DNA of 64,000 nt. Origin: Acidobacteriota bacterium (GTDB lineage: Bacteria; Acidobacteriota; Terriglobia; Acidiferrales; UBA7541). The DNA lies in assembly GCA_013289665.1 (NCBI GenBank), contig JABCZN010000001.1, positions 710,926 through 774,925 of the forward strand. The letters run 5' to 3'. Shown here one piece after another: positions 53,277 through 62,027 of this stretch (position 1 is its first letter; every line of letters starts with the position of its first letter). The position numbers were made by a program, and so were the translations under genes. The notes under the pieces are model-generated. The model searched no databases. It was not told the DNA's origin and saw only the letters and a program-made list of their open reading frames with translations.

Positions 53277-54092
53277 ATGATCGAAAATCGCTCCGTTCCC
53301 CCAAACACCATCCTCCCCCACGTCGTCTATCCAGTCGTCGTCCAAGCCGTCGCCTGGCTCACCAAAACTTTCGGCTTCACCGAGCATTACCACTACGGCG
53401 ACCCCGCCAACGGCGCCCAACTCCACCTGGGCAATGCCTGGATCATGGTCATCCAAGCCAGAGCAGGCCGCGGCACTCCCGCCCAACTAGGCTCATGCAC
53501 CCAAAGCCTCACTGTCTTCATCGAAGACGTTGAAAAACATTTTCAGCTCACAAAATCCGGCAACGCAAAAATTGTCGAGGATCTCCACCAAACTGAATAC
53601 GGCGAACTCCAGTACGGCGCTGAAGATTTCGCCGGCCACCATTGGCTCTTCTCTCGCCACGCCCGCGACGTCAACCCCACCGAGTGGGGCGCCACAATTT
53701 CACGACCCGCCTACCGCGTCGCGCTTCTTCCCCGCCCGCGCTTCTGCTATTTTGAAATTCCCGCGCAAGATGTCCAACAGTCCGCCGCTTTCTACGCCAA
53801 GGTTTTCAGATGGAATATCCGCCTGGAAGGCTCGCCCCAGCCAAGTTTCGACGACGCCACCGGCAACATCAGCGGCACCTGGGTCACCGACCGGCAAGTC
53901 TCTCGCGACGCCGGCCTCCTGCCCTCCATCTGGGTAGACAACATTGATGTCAGCCTGGCGATGATAGCGGCCCACGGCGGCGCGATCCTCGAACCGGTGC
54001 AACCGGTTTCTCCAGACGGCTCCGCCTGGATCGCCACCTTCCGCGACCCCGCCGGCAACGTCCTCCGCCTCTACACCGAAGGCCCCCGCTGA
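53277..54092 (+). CDS. Two-domain VOC family protein
   Basis: The protein has 271 residues from the ATG at 53,277, with TAAGG 9 nt upstream. The first module (about 10-125) is PhnB-like: VVQAVAWLTKTFGFTEHYHY, GNAWIMVIQAR, DFAGHHWLFS. The second (about 150-268) reads FCYFEIPAQDVQQSAAFYAKVFRW..ATFRDPAGNVLRLYTEG. It has no signal peptide. The fusion of two VOC units could form a complete metal site. The reaction is unknown; candidates are antibiotic or metabolite binding or isomerisation. Confidence 0.88.
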   Translation: MIENRSVPPNTILPHVVYPVVVQAVAWLTKTFGFTEHYHYGDPANGAQLHLGNAWIMVIQARAGRGTPAQLGSCTQSLTVFIEDVEKHFQLTKSGNAKIVEDLHQTEYGELQYGAEDFAGHHWLFSRHARDVNPTEWGATISRPAYRVALLPRPRFCYFEIPAQDVQQSAAFYAKVFRWNIRLEGSPQPSFDDATGNISGTWVTDRQVSRDAGLLPSIWVDNIDVSLAMIAAHGGAILEPVQPVSPDGSAWIATFRDPAGNVLRLYTEGPR

Positions 54093-54100
54093 AATGGAAT

Positions 54101-54122
54101 GGCCGATCTTCAGATCGGCCAC
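54101..54122. repeat. GGCCGATCTTCAGATCGGCC palindrome
   Basis: A near-perfect palindrome at the gene end, also found at 2725-2744 and about 25,000-25,022. As a hairpin between convergent genes it could serve as a transcription barrier, but it lacks a T-run. Confidence 0.55.
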
Positions 54123-54228
54123 TCTTGCTTTTCTCTCTGCCCTCGCATCCGCTCGAAAAGCGCACGCCGGCAATCATGCCTCCCCCACAAGGCAATCTTC
54201 CGATTCCCGGTCACGCTCGAACCGCCGC

Positions 54229-54966
54229 CTAATCCGCCGCCGCAGCTTTCGCCATCCCCGAATAATGAATAGTGATCAGGAACCCGTTCGTCCCGTCGTA
54301 TGCGAACTTGTGCCCGTCGCCTTCAAACGCCTCATGCTTTGTCTTCCACATTCGGAAACCATCGTTCGATTGCGCTCCCCAGTACTTCAAATTCTCCATC
54401 ACCACTTCGCGCCCGGCCTTATTTCCCTCCACCCGTTCCAGCACCACCTCACCCTTGCCGTTATCCATTTTCGCGTGCGCCACTCCGGTCTTCGTATCCA
54501 CATCCCAGGTAAACGCGACGGTATCCATTCCCTTCTTCTGCCACGGAATCGGATACAACTGCCCAAGTATGTCCGCCAACGCGGCCTTTTGTTCCTGGCT
54601 CACGCTCGGATCGAAGTTCGCCACCATCCAGGAGTCCTTCCCGGTGCTCCAGTCGCTCCCCAGGTCGCTCGCGATCCACACCTTCGCCCCATCCAGCTTG
54701 GTCTCTTTGTAATGGCCCTTGTCCACTTTCAGCACCAGGCTCGCGCGGCAAAAATGCGCGTCCATATGATGCTCGTCCATGTGATTTGTGGAACGCGTGT
54801 TGAAGTAGCACGGACAGAACATGTCGCAACTGCACGCTTCGATATAACTGGCGGTCATTTCGAAATCAGGCTTCGACGATTTGTCCTGCGCATACGAGGC
54901 AAAATAAATTAGGCCCGCCGCAACCACAAGGCATACCAGCAAAAGCACTCGAGGCAATCGACGCAT
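54229..54966 (-). CDS. DUF1326 domain protein, membrane-anchored or exported
   Basis: The protein has 245 residues from an ATG with GGAGG 6 nt upstream. An N-terminal helix (about 1-25) serves as signal or anchor. The DUF1326 hallmark is ASYIEACSCDMFCPCYFN, with four Cys in CSCDMFCPC and a later HFC. The clustered Cys/His suggest metal binding. The rest is beta-rich (GAKVWIASDLGSDWS, DTVAFTWDVDTKTG). The function of the family is unknown. Confidence 0.87.
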   Translation of the reverse strand: MRRLPRVLLLVCLVVAAGLIYFASYAQDKSSKPDFEMTASYIEACSCDMFCPCYFNTRSTNHMDEHHMDAHFCRASLVLKVDKGHYKETKLDGAKVWIASDLGSDWSTGKDSWMVANFDPSVSQEQKAALADILGQLYPIPWQKKGMDTVAFTWDVDTKTGVAHAKMDNGKGEVVLERVEGNKAGREVVMENLKYWGAQSNDGFRMWKTKHEAFEGDGHKFAYDGTNGFLITIHYSGMAKAAAAD

Positions 54967-55026
54967 GATTCCTCCAATCAATTGGTCAATTTGTCAGAAA
55001 GGGGCCCGACTGGGAATGACGAAACT

Positions 55027-55344
55027 CTACTCCCGCGCTCTGGCCGATTCAACTGGTATTCTGCTGGAACAACACTGATTGGCTTTTCGAGTCCATCGTC
55101 GGCGCGCTGCTTGTTTCAGCCTGATTCGTTTCCTATCACGCATCTTTATCCGCACTGCCAGATATCCGGCCAGCAGGGCGAGCGCGAGGAACCCGAGCGT
55201 GGATGCCTCGGCTACGCCGATCAAGGCCTGGATCGAGTCCCCACTTCCCGTGATCAGTCCGCCGCTCGGCAGCGAGATCGCGTCAAGATTGAAGTTCACC
55301 ACGCACGGATAGCTCAAGCTGGGGGCGAACGGATTCAAATCCAC
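55027..55344 (-). pseudogene. C-terminal remnant of a PEP-CTERM-like exported protein
   Basis: The frame reads PSLSYPCVVNFNLDAIS then AEASTLGFLALALLAGYLAV and RIKMRDRKR. This is a sorting-signal-like tail (degenerate PEP motif, one membrane helix, basic end) as in PEP-CTERM proteins. There is no signal peptide or body, and the GTG start at 55,344 lies 4 bp from the stop of the preceding minus-strand gene. It is probably the end of a lost gene, and some of the basic tail may be run-on. Confidence 0.4.
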
Positions 55345-55347
55345 CGA

Positions 55348-57399
55348 TTACGGTCGCGGGAGGTCCAGCAGCAGCACATCCGAACGCTCCTGCACCCGCT
55401 CCAGGACAACTTCACGCCCGTCTGGCGAGATGTCGAAATCGCGAATGTCGAAGTCGGCGGCGATGTTGGTCAACTGCCGCTTGCTGCCAGTTTCCAGGTC
55501 CATGAGCCAGAGATTCTTATGTTGAATATCTCCTTGCAGAAACATCAGTGCGCGTCCCCCAGGCAGGAATGTCAAGTGTCGAGCACCCCGGGTCAGAGTC
55601 AGCGCCGGCAGCGGTTGCTCTGCAGCCTCAGTCGTGACGGCCTTCACCGAAAACGTGGTCCCGATATCGGGACCCGAATAGACAACGAAGCGGCCGTTGG
55701 GCGCCCACGAGGGATCGACCGAGTACGCTTGGACAAAAGGCGCGGGCGCGCGACCGTCGACTGGTATCCGGAACAGGTGTGGCACGCCGTGATCGTCCGC
55801 TGCCGAGGTGATGGATTGGCCGTCGGGCGCCCACGCTGGATCACCCTGCAGGTCCAGTGAATCGGTCACAATTCTTGCGTTCGTGCCGTCGGCCCGCATC
55901 ACGTACAACAGCTTCTGCTCGTGTTGCCGGACCGAGAATGCGATGAATCCGCCATCGGGAGAGATTGCCGGCCCGCCAAAGATTCGCGCTCCCAGACCGC
56001 TCCACAACTCCGTTCCAGTTCTGTTCGCGAGTTTCCAGATACTCTCGCTCGTGCTCGTCGCGGAAACATATAAAAGATAATCTGGACCAAGTCGTGGGGA
56101 AAACCCAGTGCCGGTCGTCAGCGAAATTCGAGCCGCCCCAGATGCCTCGGCGGGTGAATCAGCCAGCCGCAAGCGCCAAAGCGTCCTTTTCGGACTTGCG
56201 AGCGTGACAACCAGACGGCGACCGTCAGCACTGGCCGCCAGCGACGTGTACCGGTCCGGTCCAGAGCTCAGCTTGTGCGGAATGCGGCGTTCCACATCCA
56301 GGCTGTAGAGCCACGGCCCTGAACCATCGGGATCGCTGGCGAGGTACATCAACGTACGCCGATCCAACAGGACCGGATGAGTTACGCGCCCGGAGTGCGA
56401 TGTAATCCGTTCAGGGGTTCCGCCGGTCGGCGAGATTCGCCAAATGTCCAATTTGTCGGGGAGGGAACCCTCGACGAAATAGACGAATGCGCTATCGGTC
56501 GCCCACAACGGGAAGTGACAGTGGAGCCCGGCAGGCGCAGTGAATATGGGCTGACCCTCCGATCGCCTGCTGCCGTCGGAGACAAACAGCGGATCTCCAG
56601 GTCCGGGTGTGTGGTACACCAATCGCGAACCGTCGTGCGACCAGTCGAGTTCAGCCGCGCCTTCAAGGTATGTCCTCGGCTGGCCCCCCAGCGTTGGCAC
56701 CGCCCAAATACTGATGCCGCCGCCGCTCGAGCCGTCCTGCTTGCGAACCCAAAACGTAACCAGAGAACCATCGGGCGAGAATCCCATCGTGCGGACTAAC
56801 GGATTGATAAGTTCCGCCGCGCTGCCGCGGGTCAAGTTATGAAATTCTCCCGACCCCACTTGCGTAACCCAGACGTCCATCTCTCCGTCGCGGTCGGAAA
56901 GAAACGCCACGAAATGTCCGTCGCGCGACACTGCAGCGGCCTGCGCCACTGCATCAAAATCCGTGACTTGCTGAAAACGCGCGGCGGCGATGGGGCTCCG
57001 CCAGAAGTATTCGGTCCTTTGCAGCCAGACAATCAGGCCAATTGCCAGCGCGGCAAACCCTCCCGCCATCGGCAACACAAACGTCCACCTGATTATCGAG
57101 GTCGAAATTCCCGAGCGCGGCGGCACTACCGCGGGACTGGGCGAGGGGGCATGGTTGCCGTTCTCTATTGCGGGTGAAAGATTCCGACCGCGTGCCCATG
57201 CGTCCAACTCCGCGCGAGACGCATACACTGACCCCAGCTTGTCGTGCACGTGCCGGTAAACCGGCATCCCCTCACGCTTCTCCCACCGTTGCACCGTCGT
57301 CACGTCGCGGTTCAGGTAGGCCGCGATCTCCTTCCACGAGTCCAGCCGGTCCTCGGGCGGCCTTACAGATGCCGCTGTGTCGGGGAAAGTGTCGCCCAT
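55348..57399 (-). CDS. HTH regulator fused to membrane helix and PD40 beta-propeller
   Basis: The protein has 683 residues from an ATG with AGAGGAGAGG upstream. Residues about 15-75 form a MerR/excisionase-like winged HTH: LDSWKEIAAYLNRDVTTVQRW then REGMPVYRHV. One membrane helix follows (about 105-130, WTFVLPMAGGFAALAIGLIVW). The periplasmic part is a TolB/PD40 propeller with repeats like AAVSRDGHFVAFLSDRDGEMD, AISPDGGFIAFSVR and PAWAPDGQSITSA. The design is like ToxR/CadC one-component membrane regulators. Ligand and target genes are unknown. The divergent cytochrome c gene at 57,589 is a natural candidate target. Confidence 0.87.
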   Translation of the reverse strand: MGDTFPDTAASVRPPEDRLDSWKEIAAYLNRDVTTVQRWEKREGMPVYRHVHDKLGSVYASRAELDAWARGRNLSPAIENGNHAPSPSPAVVPPRSGISTSIIRWTFVLPMAGGFAALAIGLIVWLQRTEYFWRSPIAAARFQQVTDFDAVAQAAAVSRDGHFVAFLSDRDGEMDVWVTQVGSGEFHNLTRGSAAELINPLVRTMGFSPDGSLVTFWVRKQDGSSGGGISIWAVPTLGGQPRTYLEGAAELDWSHDGSRLVYHTPGPGDPLFVSDGSRRSEGQPIFTAPAGLHCHFPLWATDSAFVYFVEGSLPDKLDIWRISPTGGTPERITSHSGRVTHPVLLDRRTLMYLASDPDGSGPWLYSLDVERRIPHKLSSGPDRYTSLAASADGRRLVVTLASPKRTLWRLRLADSPAEASGAARISLTTGTGFSPRLGPDYLLYVSATSTSESIWKLANRTGTELWSGLGARIFGGPAISPDGGFIAFSVRQHEQKLLYVMRADGTNARIVTDSLDLQGDPAWAPDGQSITSAADDHGVPHLFRIPVDGRAPAPFVQAYSVDPSWAPNGRFVVYSGPDIGTTFSVKAVTTEAAEQPLPALTLTRGARHLTFLPGGRALMFLQGDIQHKNLWLMDLETGSKRQLTNIAADFDIRDFDISPDGREVVLERVQERSDVLLLDLPRP

Positions 57400-57588
57400 C
57401 AACCTCTCCTCTTTAATTAGCCCGGATTGTAACTCCAATGGCTAGATAACGGCATAGTACAGCATTCGACGGAAACCGCAGCTAACCGCTGTAATTCCGC
57501 TCCTTACCGTTTGACCGCACCCGCCTCGCTGCCCGATTGTGGCGGCACCACCCCCGGGGTGCATGAATATTCGGAAAGGACCTCTATC

Positions 57589-58293
57589 ATGAGATTCAGC
57601 AAATTATTGAAGCCCGCAGCCGCCGCCACAGCCTTCGCCGCCATCCTCCTCGCAGCCCTGTTGAACACTTCCCCACGCGTCAAAGCTACCGACGATGACG
57701 ATGACAACAGCAACGACTCCCGGATTCAACGGGGACTCGATATCGCACCTGTCCATCTCAACCTCGAAGGCAAGAACCGCGCTCTCGTCGGACTTGGCAG
57801 CTATATCGTCAACGCAACCGTCCCCTGCAATGAGTGCCATGGCGCCGGCCCTGCGATCAATCAATTCTTGCCAGGGGATAATCCGTACTTTGGCCAGACG
57901 GCGGTAATCAATCCGGCGGCGTACTTGGGTGGCGGCAGAGATTTTGGTGCACCGGTGCCAGGTTCGGCGCACATCATCTCCCGCAACCTGACACCCGATA
58001 AAACCGGCCTGCCCGAAGGAGGCCGCACGTTTGGGGAGTTTGTTCAGATCATGAGGACGGGCGTGGACTTGGATCACCTCCATCCAACCTGTGCAATAGG
58101 CCCGTCCGGTCCTATTGTTAACACGGGCTGCATTCCCGCTCCATTCAATGGAGACCTTCTTCAGACAATGCCTTGGCCTGGCCTTAGAAACCTAACGAAC
58201 CATGACCTGCGCGCCATCTACGAATATCTCAGCGCGGTCCCCTGCGTCGCAGGTCCGCCGACGCCTAGCCCGCTGCATAACGATTGCCAATGA
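57589..58293 (+). CDS. Exported monohaem cytochrome c-like protein
   Basis: The protein has 234 residues from an ATG preceded by GGAAAGGACC. The signal peptide (about 1-33) ends near KATD. One haem site is visible: C80-N-E-C83-H84. The likely distal ligand is Met in LLQTMPWPGLRNLTNHDLRA, a usual end of class I cytochromes. TPDKTGLPEGGRTFGEF also fits diguided haem-binding cytochromes of sorbosone/alcohol-dehydrogenase type. Only one CxxCH is present. It is divergent from the HTH-PD40 gene, 189 bp apart. Confidence 0.88.
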   Translation: MRFSKLLKPAAAATAFAAILLAALLNTSPRVKATDDDDDNSNDSRIQRGLDIAPVHLNLEGKNRALVGLGSYIVNATVPCNECHGAGPAINQFLPGDNPYFGQTAVINPAAYLGGGRDFGAPVPGSAHIISRNLTPDKTGLPEGGRTFGEFVQIMRTGVDLDHLHPTCAIGPSGPIVNTGCIPAPFNGDLLQTMPWPGLRNLTNHDLRAIYEYLSAVPCVAGPPTPSPLHNDCQ

Positions 58294-58409
58294 AGCTGAC
58301 ATCGAGAATTGCCAGTTTTAACGAGGACGTACAGATCGGCGGACGGGTCGCTGCCCGCTCATCCGCCGCGAGCGGAAATTTCTGTTCTTGAGAAGAGCGA
58401 GAAAAACTC

Positions 58410-58629
58410 ATGAAATGGATCCTAGCTATCGCCTTACTCTGCTGCTCGCCCCCTGCCCGTTGTGTCACCAACAGCACTCTCGACAACACTCCGCCCCAAC
58501 GGCGGCCCTTCCCAGCTCGTCGCGATCACCATCGGCGGCGATCCTTGGGGTATCGAACAAAACGTCGCCTATCGTCTCGACACGCCTCAGGCCCGCGCCT
58601 TCCTCTCCCAGTTCGTGCCTCTCCCCTGA
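58410..58629 (+). pseudogene. Frameshifted remnant of a secreted protein
   Basis: The ATG at 58,410 starts a signal peptide (MKWILAIALLCC). From 58,489 a second frame continues sensibly to TGA at 58,627: LRPNGGPSQLVAITIGGDP, then QNVAYRLDTPQARAFLSQF. That tail resembles the end of acidobacterial secreted hydrolase or trypsin-like proteins. The two parts are out of frame and the middle is missing, so a deletion with frame loss is likely. The family is uncertain. Confidence 0.5.
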
Positions 58630-58753
58630 GCAGAATCAGCGCCGTTTGGCTCCCATCGAGAGAGATGGATGTCCCGCCCTGTCTCCTTTAGTAAGAGCAC
58701 GAGATAGTTCGGAAGCATGGACTTCAATTCAGGGTTCCTGTAACCTCGCCCGC

Positions 58754-59167
58754 ATGAACACGCCCAAGACTCTCAAACGTAGTTTCGCGCCCAAAACCAA
58801 GCCCAAGGCGGCTCCGAAAACGATCGACGCCTACCTCGCCGCCGTCCACGAACCCGCGCGCGCCACCTTGCAAAAAGTTCGCGCCGCCATCCGCTCCGCC
58901 CTGCCTCCAACGGCCACCGAAACGATCAGCTACAAAATGCCCGCCTTCCGGCATGGCGAAATCATCATCTGGTTCGCCGCCTTCACCGGCCACTGCAGTG
59001 TTTTCCCGACCGCTCGCATCATCGATCAGTTCAAGACTGACCTGAAGCCCTTCACCATTTCCAAAGGCACCATCCAGTTCCCCACGGATAAGCCCTTGCC
59101 CGCCGCCCTCATCAAGAAAATGGTCAAGGCTCGCCTTGCCCAAGTCGCTGGCAAAAAGCGCCGCTGA
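58754..59167 (+). CDS. DUF1801 (YdhG/Fra-like) protein
   Basis: The protein has 137 residues from the ATG at 58,754. The upstream in-frame extension is not family-like. The N-terminus is Lys-rich. Then come TIDAYLAAVHEPARATLQKV, ATETISYKMPAF, WFAAFTGHCSVFPTA and a KGTIQFPTDKPLPAALIKKMV end, all typical of DUF1801. Members are small soluble proteins, one of which (frataxin-like Fra) helps iron handling. The function here is unproven. Confidence 0.87.
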   Translation: MNTPKTLKRSFAPKTKPKAAPKTIDAYLAAVHEPARATLQKVRAAIRSALPPTATETISYKMPAFRHGEIIIWFAAFTGHCSVFPTARIIDQFKTDLKPFTISKGTIQFPTDKPLPAALIKKMVKARLAQVAGKKRR

Positions 59168-59320
59168 ATCCCTTCACTCTGCACTCGCCAACTGTGATAA
59201 ATAAATTGATTATGGCTGTCGATTTCGACGTCTTCCGTTCGTTCTATAGCTAGAGCCTCGGTCCGCCGGTCGCAGTTCGCCCGCCACCCGGCTCCCAGCT
59301 CTAAACACAGGAGACCCACA

Positions 59321-59734
59321 ATGCGCTTCATGATGTTGGTCAAATCCACGGAAAATTCCGGCCCTCCACCAAAAGAGTTGATGGACGCCATTTCCAAGCT
59401 CGGCGAGGAGGCCAGCAAGGATGGCTCCATGATCGAAAGCGGCGGCTTGGCTCCGTCCGCGATGAGCACTCGCGTCCGCCTCGCTCAGGGCAAAATCACC
59501 GCCCTCGACGGGCCCTTCGCCGAAACCAAGGAATTCGTCGGCGGCTATGCTGTTTTTGAATTTAGGTCGAAACAAGAGGCCGTCGAGAGCACCCTGCGTT
59601 TCATGGAGCTTCATCGCAAATATTGGCCAGGCTGGGAAGGCGAAACCGAAATCCGCCAGATCTTCACTCAGCAGGACTACACCTGCGAAACGGGCCGCCT
59701 GGCCCTCAAGCCGGATTCCGCTCGCGGCGCCTAA
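59321..59734 (+). CDS. YCII-related (DGPF-domain) protein
   Basis: The protein has 137 residues from an ATG with CAGGAG upstream. MRFMMLVKSTENS, the ITALDGPFAETKEFVGGYAVF core (DGPF motif) and a conserved acidic pattern place it in the YCII/DGPF family. These proteins often neighbour ECF sigma factors, but none is adjacent here. The biochemical role is unknown. Confidence 0.9.
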   Translation: MRFMMLVKSTENSGPPPKELMDAISKLGEEASKDGSMIESGGLAPSAMSTRVRLAQGKITALDGPFAETKEFVGGYAVFEFRSKQEAVESTLRFMELHRKYWPGWEGETEIRQIFTQQDYTCETGRLALKPDSARGA

Positions 59735-59757
59735 GTCCCATCCCGGCCGCCTTATTA

Positions 59758-59979
59758 TTAGGCGGCGTGTTTCTGGCTATGCGTTGAGGATCGCTGTCCT
59801 TGCTTCTCCGTGCGAAACCGCCAATGGCGCTCGTAACATTCGTCGCAACGATACGGACTGATGAACAAAGCGTAGTGGAGAAAGGACTCCACAAAGTCTT
59901 TTCTCCTCGACCGGTGAATGGATTCGCTGCCACAGTCCGGGCAATGTCCGGGACGAGTTCCTTCGAATATGAGTTTCAT
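59758..59979 (-). CDS. Small zinc-ribbon protein
   Basis: The protein has 73 residues from the ATG at 59,979, with AAGGG upstream. CPDCGSESIHRSRRKDF and YRCDECYERHWRF give two CxxC knuckles about 30 residues apart, a zinc-ribbon layout. The middle HYALFISPYRC is hydrophobic but short. Similar small proteins are common in acidobacteria. It may bind nucleic acid or a partner protein. Confidence 0.7.
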   Translation of the reverse strand: MKLIFEGTRPGHCPDCGSESIHRSRRKDFVESFLHYALFISPYRCDECYERHWRFRTEKQGQRSSTHSQKHAA

Positions 59980-60534
59980 GTTGCACCCTTCAAGGCAGAA
60001 CTGCTTCGTTTCTACCGCCGTTGCCAAGGGCTTGGGCATCAACAATCCGGCGGTCAACCCTATGTGGGAAGCTATATCCTACTCGCCAGACCGGGCCGAA
60101 TTCAAGAGAAACACCCTTTGCCTCAGGGTGATCCCCTTAGCGCCGGCAATCGTGCCATTCGGGTTCTCACACCCTGAGCATTTGGGGCTCAGGGTTGGGG
60201 TGTTCGGATAGGTTGAATCGAGGTCTACTAGTTGCTTTCGAGGCTACTCGCTGTCCCACATAGCGTCTGTCCTAAATTGGACAGTCCGCAGTGCCGCCAC
60301 ATCACTCCCACGCAGGCTTGCCTTTAGCTCACCCATGGATGCGCTGTGTCTCAAAGGGAACACTTTTTAGCGCAGCGCCATGAGATGGTCAACTGTGAGG
60401 ATCGGCACATCGAGTGTTGCGGTCCCCAAACGCACCATGTCGGAGGCGCTGGAACAATTGTCGCGCGCGAACCCGTGGTTGGACTCGCGTGCTGGCCGAT
60501 TACCCAGCCGGTCAAGTTTCGAAAGGAGGCTCTC
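59980..60534. other. 555-bp spacer without a clear gene
   Basis: Frames in it have no domains. A CTGTCC-TAAATT-GGACAG dyad (60,267-60,284) is the only sharp signal. CACCCTGAGCATTTGGGGCTCAGGGTTGGGGTG (about 60,172-60,204) can form an imperfect hairpin. Confidence 0.4.
60267..60284. promoter_or_regulatory. CTGTCC-N6-GGACAG dyad, candidate regulator site
   Basis: A perfect 6-bp inverted repeat with an AT centre, 250 bp upstream of the two DUF3309 genes. Its shape suits a dimeric activator binding at a distance, such as an enhancer-binding protein. No matching -24/-12 promoter was found. Confidence 0.35.
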
Positions 60535-60696
60535 ATGTTTCTGCTTTTGTTGATCGTTGTTCTGGTGCTTTTGTTCGGAGGTGGTGGCGGGTATTACGGA
60601 TACCGACGATGGGGCACGGGCGGGGGCGTAGGGATTGTCGGGCTGGTCGTCATCATTCTGTTATTTCTGTATCTGTTCGGCGGAATACGCTTGTAG
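60535..60696 (+). CDS. DUF3309-like small membrane protein
   Basis: The protein has 53 residues from an ATG with AAAGGAGG 6 nt upstream. Two helices (FLLLLIVVLVLLFGG and VGIVGLVVIILLFLYLF) flank GYYGYRRWGTGGG. This follows the DUF3309 layout of two helices around a Gly/Tyr/Trp turn. Such proteins are inner-membrane and of unknown function. A second member follows within 90 bp. Confidence 0.75.
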   Translation: MFLLLLIVVLVLLFGGGGGYYGYRRWGTGGGVGIVGLVVIILLFLYLFGGIRL

Positions 60697-60784
60697 CTGG
60701 TCCGGCTTTCCTAGGGACGCAACCCGCCATCGGGCAAACAATTTGCCTCGAACTCGCTCTGCAAAAGAAAGTTGAGGCCAAGCT

Positions 60785-60940
60785 GTGCTGACATTCATTC
60801 TTCCGGTATTTCTCCTCATTGCCCTTGTAGCTGTTCTGCCGATTTGGCGGCACAGCAAGAAGTGGAGTTTTTATCCCCTCGGCGGCGTCGGTCTGCTCAT
60901 CCTGATTGTCCTGTTTTTATTCTGGACCGGCCATTTCTAG
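60785..60940 (+). CDS. DUF3309-like small membrane protein
   Basis: The protein has 51 residues starting with GTG at 60,785 behind GAGG. Two helices (FILPVFLLIALVAVLPIW and GVGLLILIVLFLFWTG) surround RHSKKWSFYPLGG, the DUF3309 hallmark turn. It is a divergent paralogue of the preceding gene and shares its likely operon. Confidence 0.75.
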   Translation: MLTFILPVFLLIALVAVLPIWRHSKKWSFYPLGGVGLLILIVLFLFWTGHF

Positions 60941-61022
60941 CAGAGCAGCTTTAGCCTCTTGAGAACAGGAGTCACCGTGATTCTCGCTTGCGCGAAGAAC
61001 GGAATCCCGGCTAAATCGCCGG

Positions 61023-62027
61023 ATGGACCAATCACCCATGAAGAACCTTCGTACTCATGATTTGTTTTGTCGAACCGCCCTCACAGCCAGGAAACTCATT
61101 TTCTTGTCCCTGCCGGCCGCCGGCGGCCTCATCCTGGTTACGGCGTTGCACGCGCTCTCCGGAAACCCGGCGGGCGAATCCCGAGCGCCACAACAGTTCG
61201 CCGCCGCCCACTCGGCAGCGACCATCTCCGTCACCCATCTGAATCCCGGCCAGCCCTCCGCGCCAACCGCCGGCGAACTGGTGGCTGCTGTCGTCGTGAA
61301 CGAACTGGCGGACCGCGAGCAACTCCGCAAGTGGATCTGGATGATCGAGAAACGTGTGGGAAAGGAAACACTTACCGAAGAGCAAGTCGAGACCCGCGAC
61401 GGCCCGCTTTACCGTTTGCTCGCGATTGATGGCGCGGCCCTTAATCTCAGCCAGCGCCAGCAGGACGATGCCCGCCTCGGCCGCCTTCTGAATGATCCTG
61501 GTCTATTGCTGAAGTTGAAACAAGCCCAGGACGATGACGAGCTCAAGCTGCAGAATCTCTTGACCCTGATGCCGCACGCTTTCCTTTACGACTTCGATGG
61601 CGTCGAAGAAAATCTCCTCCGCATCAATTTTCGTCCTAACCCCGGCTACACTCCGCCGTCCTACGAAGCGCGGGTCATCCACAGCCTCGCCGGAACGCTT
61701 CTGATTGATCCCGATCGCAAACGCATGAGTAAAGTCGTTGGCCACCTGATGAATCGCGTCGAGTTCGGCTACGGCTTGCTGGGCCGGATTGACAGCGGCA
61801 CTGTTGAATTCGGACGAGTCGAGGTAGGCCCTCAACAGTGGAAGACCGCCTTCATCAACATTCACTTCTCGGGCCGTATCGCCATATTCAAGACCGTCAG
61901 CAAAGACCAATACGAGCGCCGCTCCGATTTCCGCCTTGTCGCCAGCAACCTAAGCCTCGCGGAGGCCAAAAATCTTCTCGCCTCTCGTATCCTTCCTCCT
62001 CCGCAAACCCCCAAGACCGGTCGATGA
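61023..62027 (+). CDS. Exported or membrane-anchored hypothetical protein
   Basis: The protein has 334 residues (ATG 61,023, or Met6 at 61,038). A hydrophobic segment at about 25-45 acts as signal or anchor. A low-complexity linker follows (about 50-85), then a helical part (ELVAAVVVNELADREQLRKW) and a beta-rich C-terminal domain (about 190-320) with NLLRINFRPNPGYTPPSYEA and RVIHSLAGTLLIDPDRKRMSK. The last part resembles the lipoprotein-carrier (LolA/LolB-like) beta fold seen in acidobacterial hypotheticals. The function is unknown. Confidence 0.78.
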   Translation: MDQSPMKNLRTHDLFCRTALTARKLIFLSLPAAGGLILVTALHALSGNPAGESRAPQQFAAAHSAATISVTHLNPGQPSAPTAGELVAAVVVNELADREQLRKWIWMIEKRVGKETLTEEQVETRDGPLYRLLAIDGAALNLSQRQQDDARLGRLLNDPGLLLKLKQAQDDDELKLQNLLTLMPHAFLYDFDGVEENLLRINFRPNPGYTPPSYEARVIHSLAGTLLIDPDRKRMSKVVGHLMNRVEFGYGLLGRIDSGTVEFGRVEVGPQQWKTAFINIHFSGRIAIFKTVSKDQYERRSDFRLVASNLSLAEAKNLLASRILPPPQTPKTGR

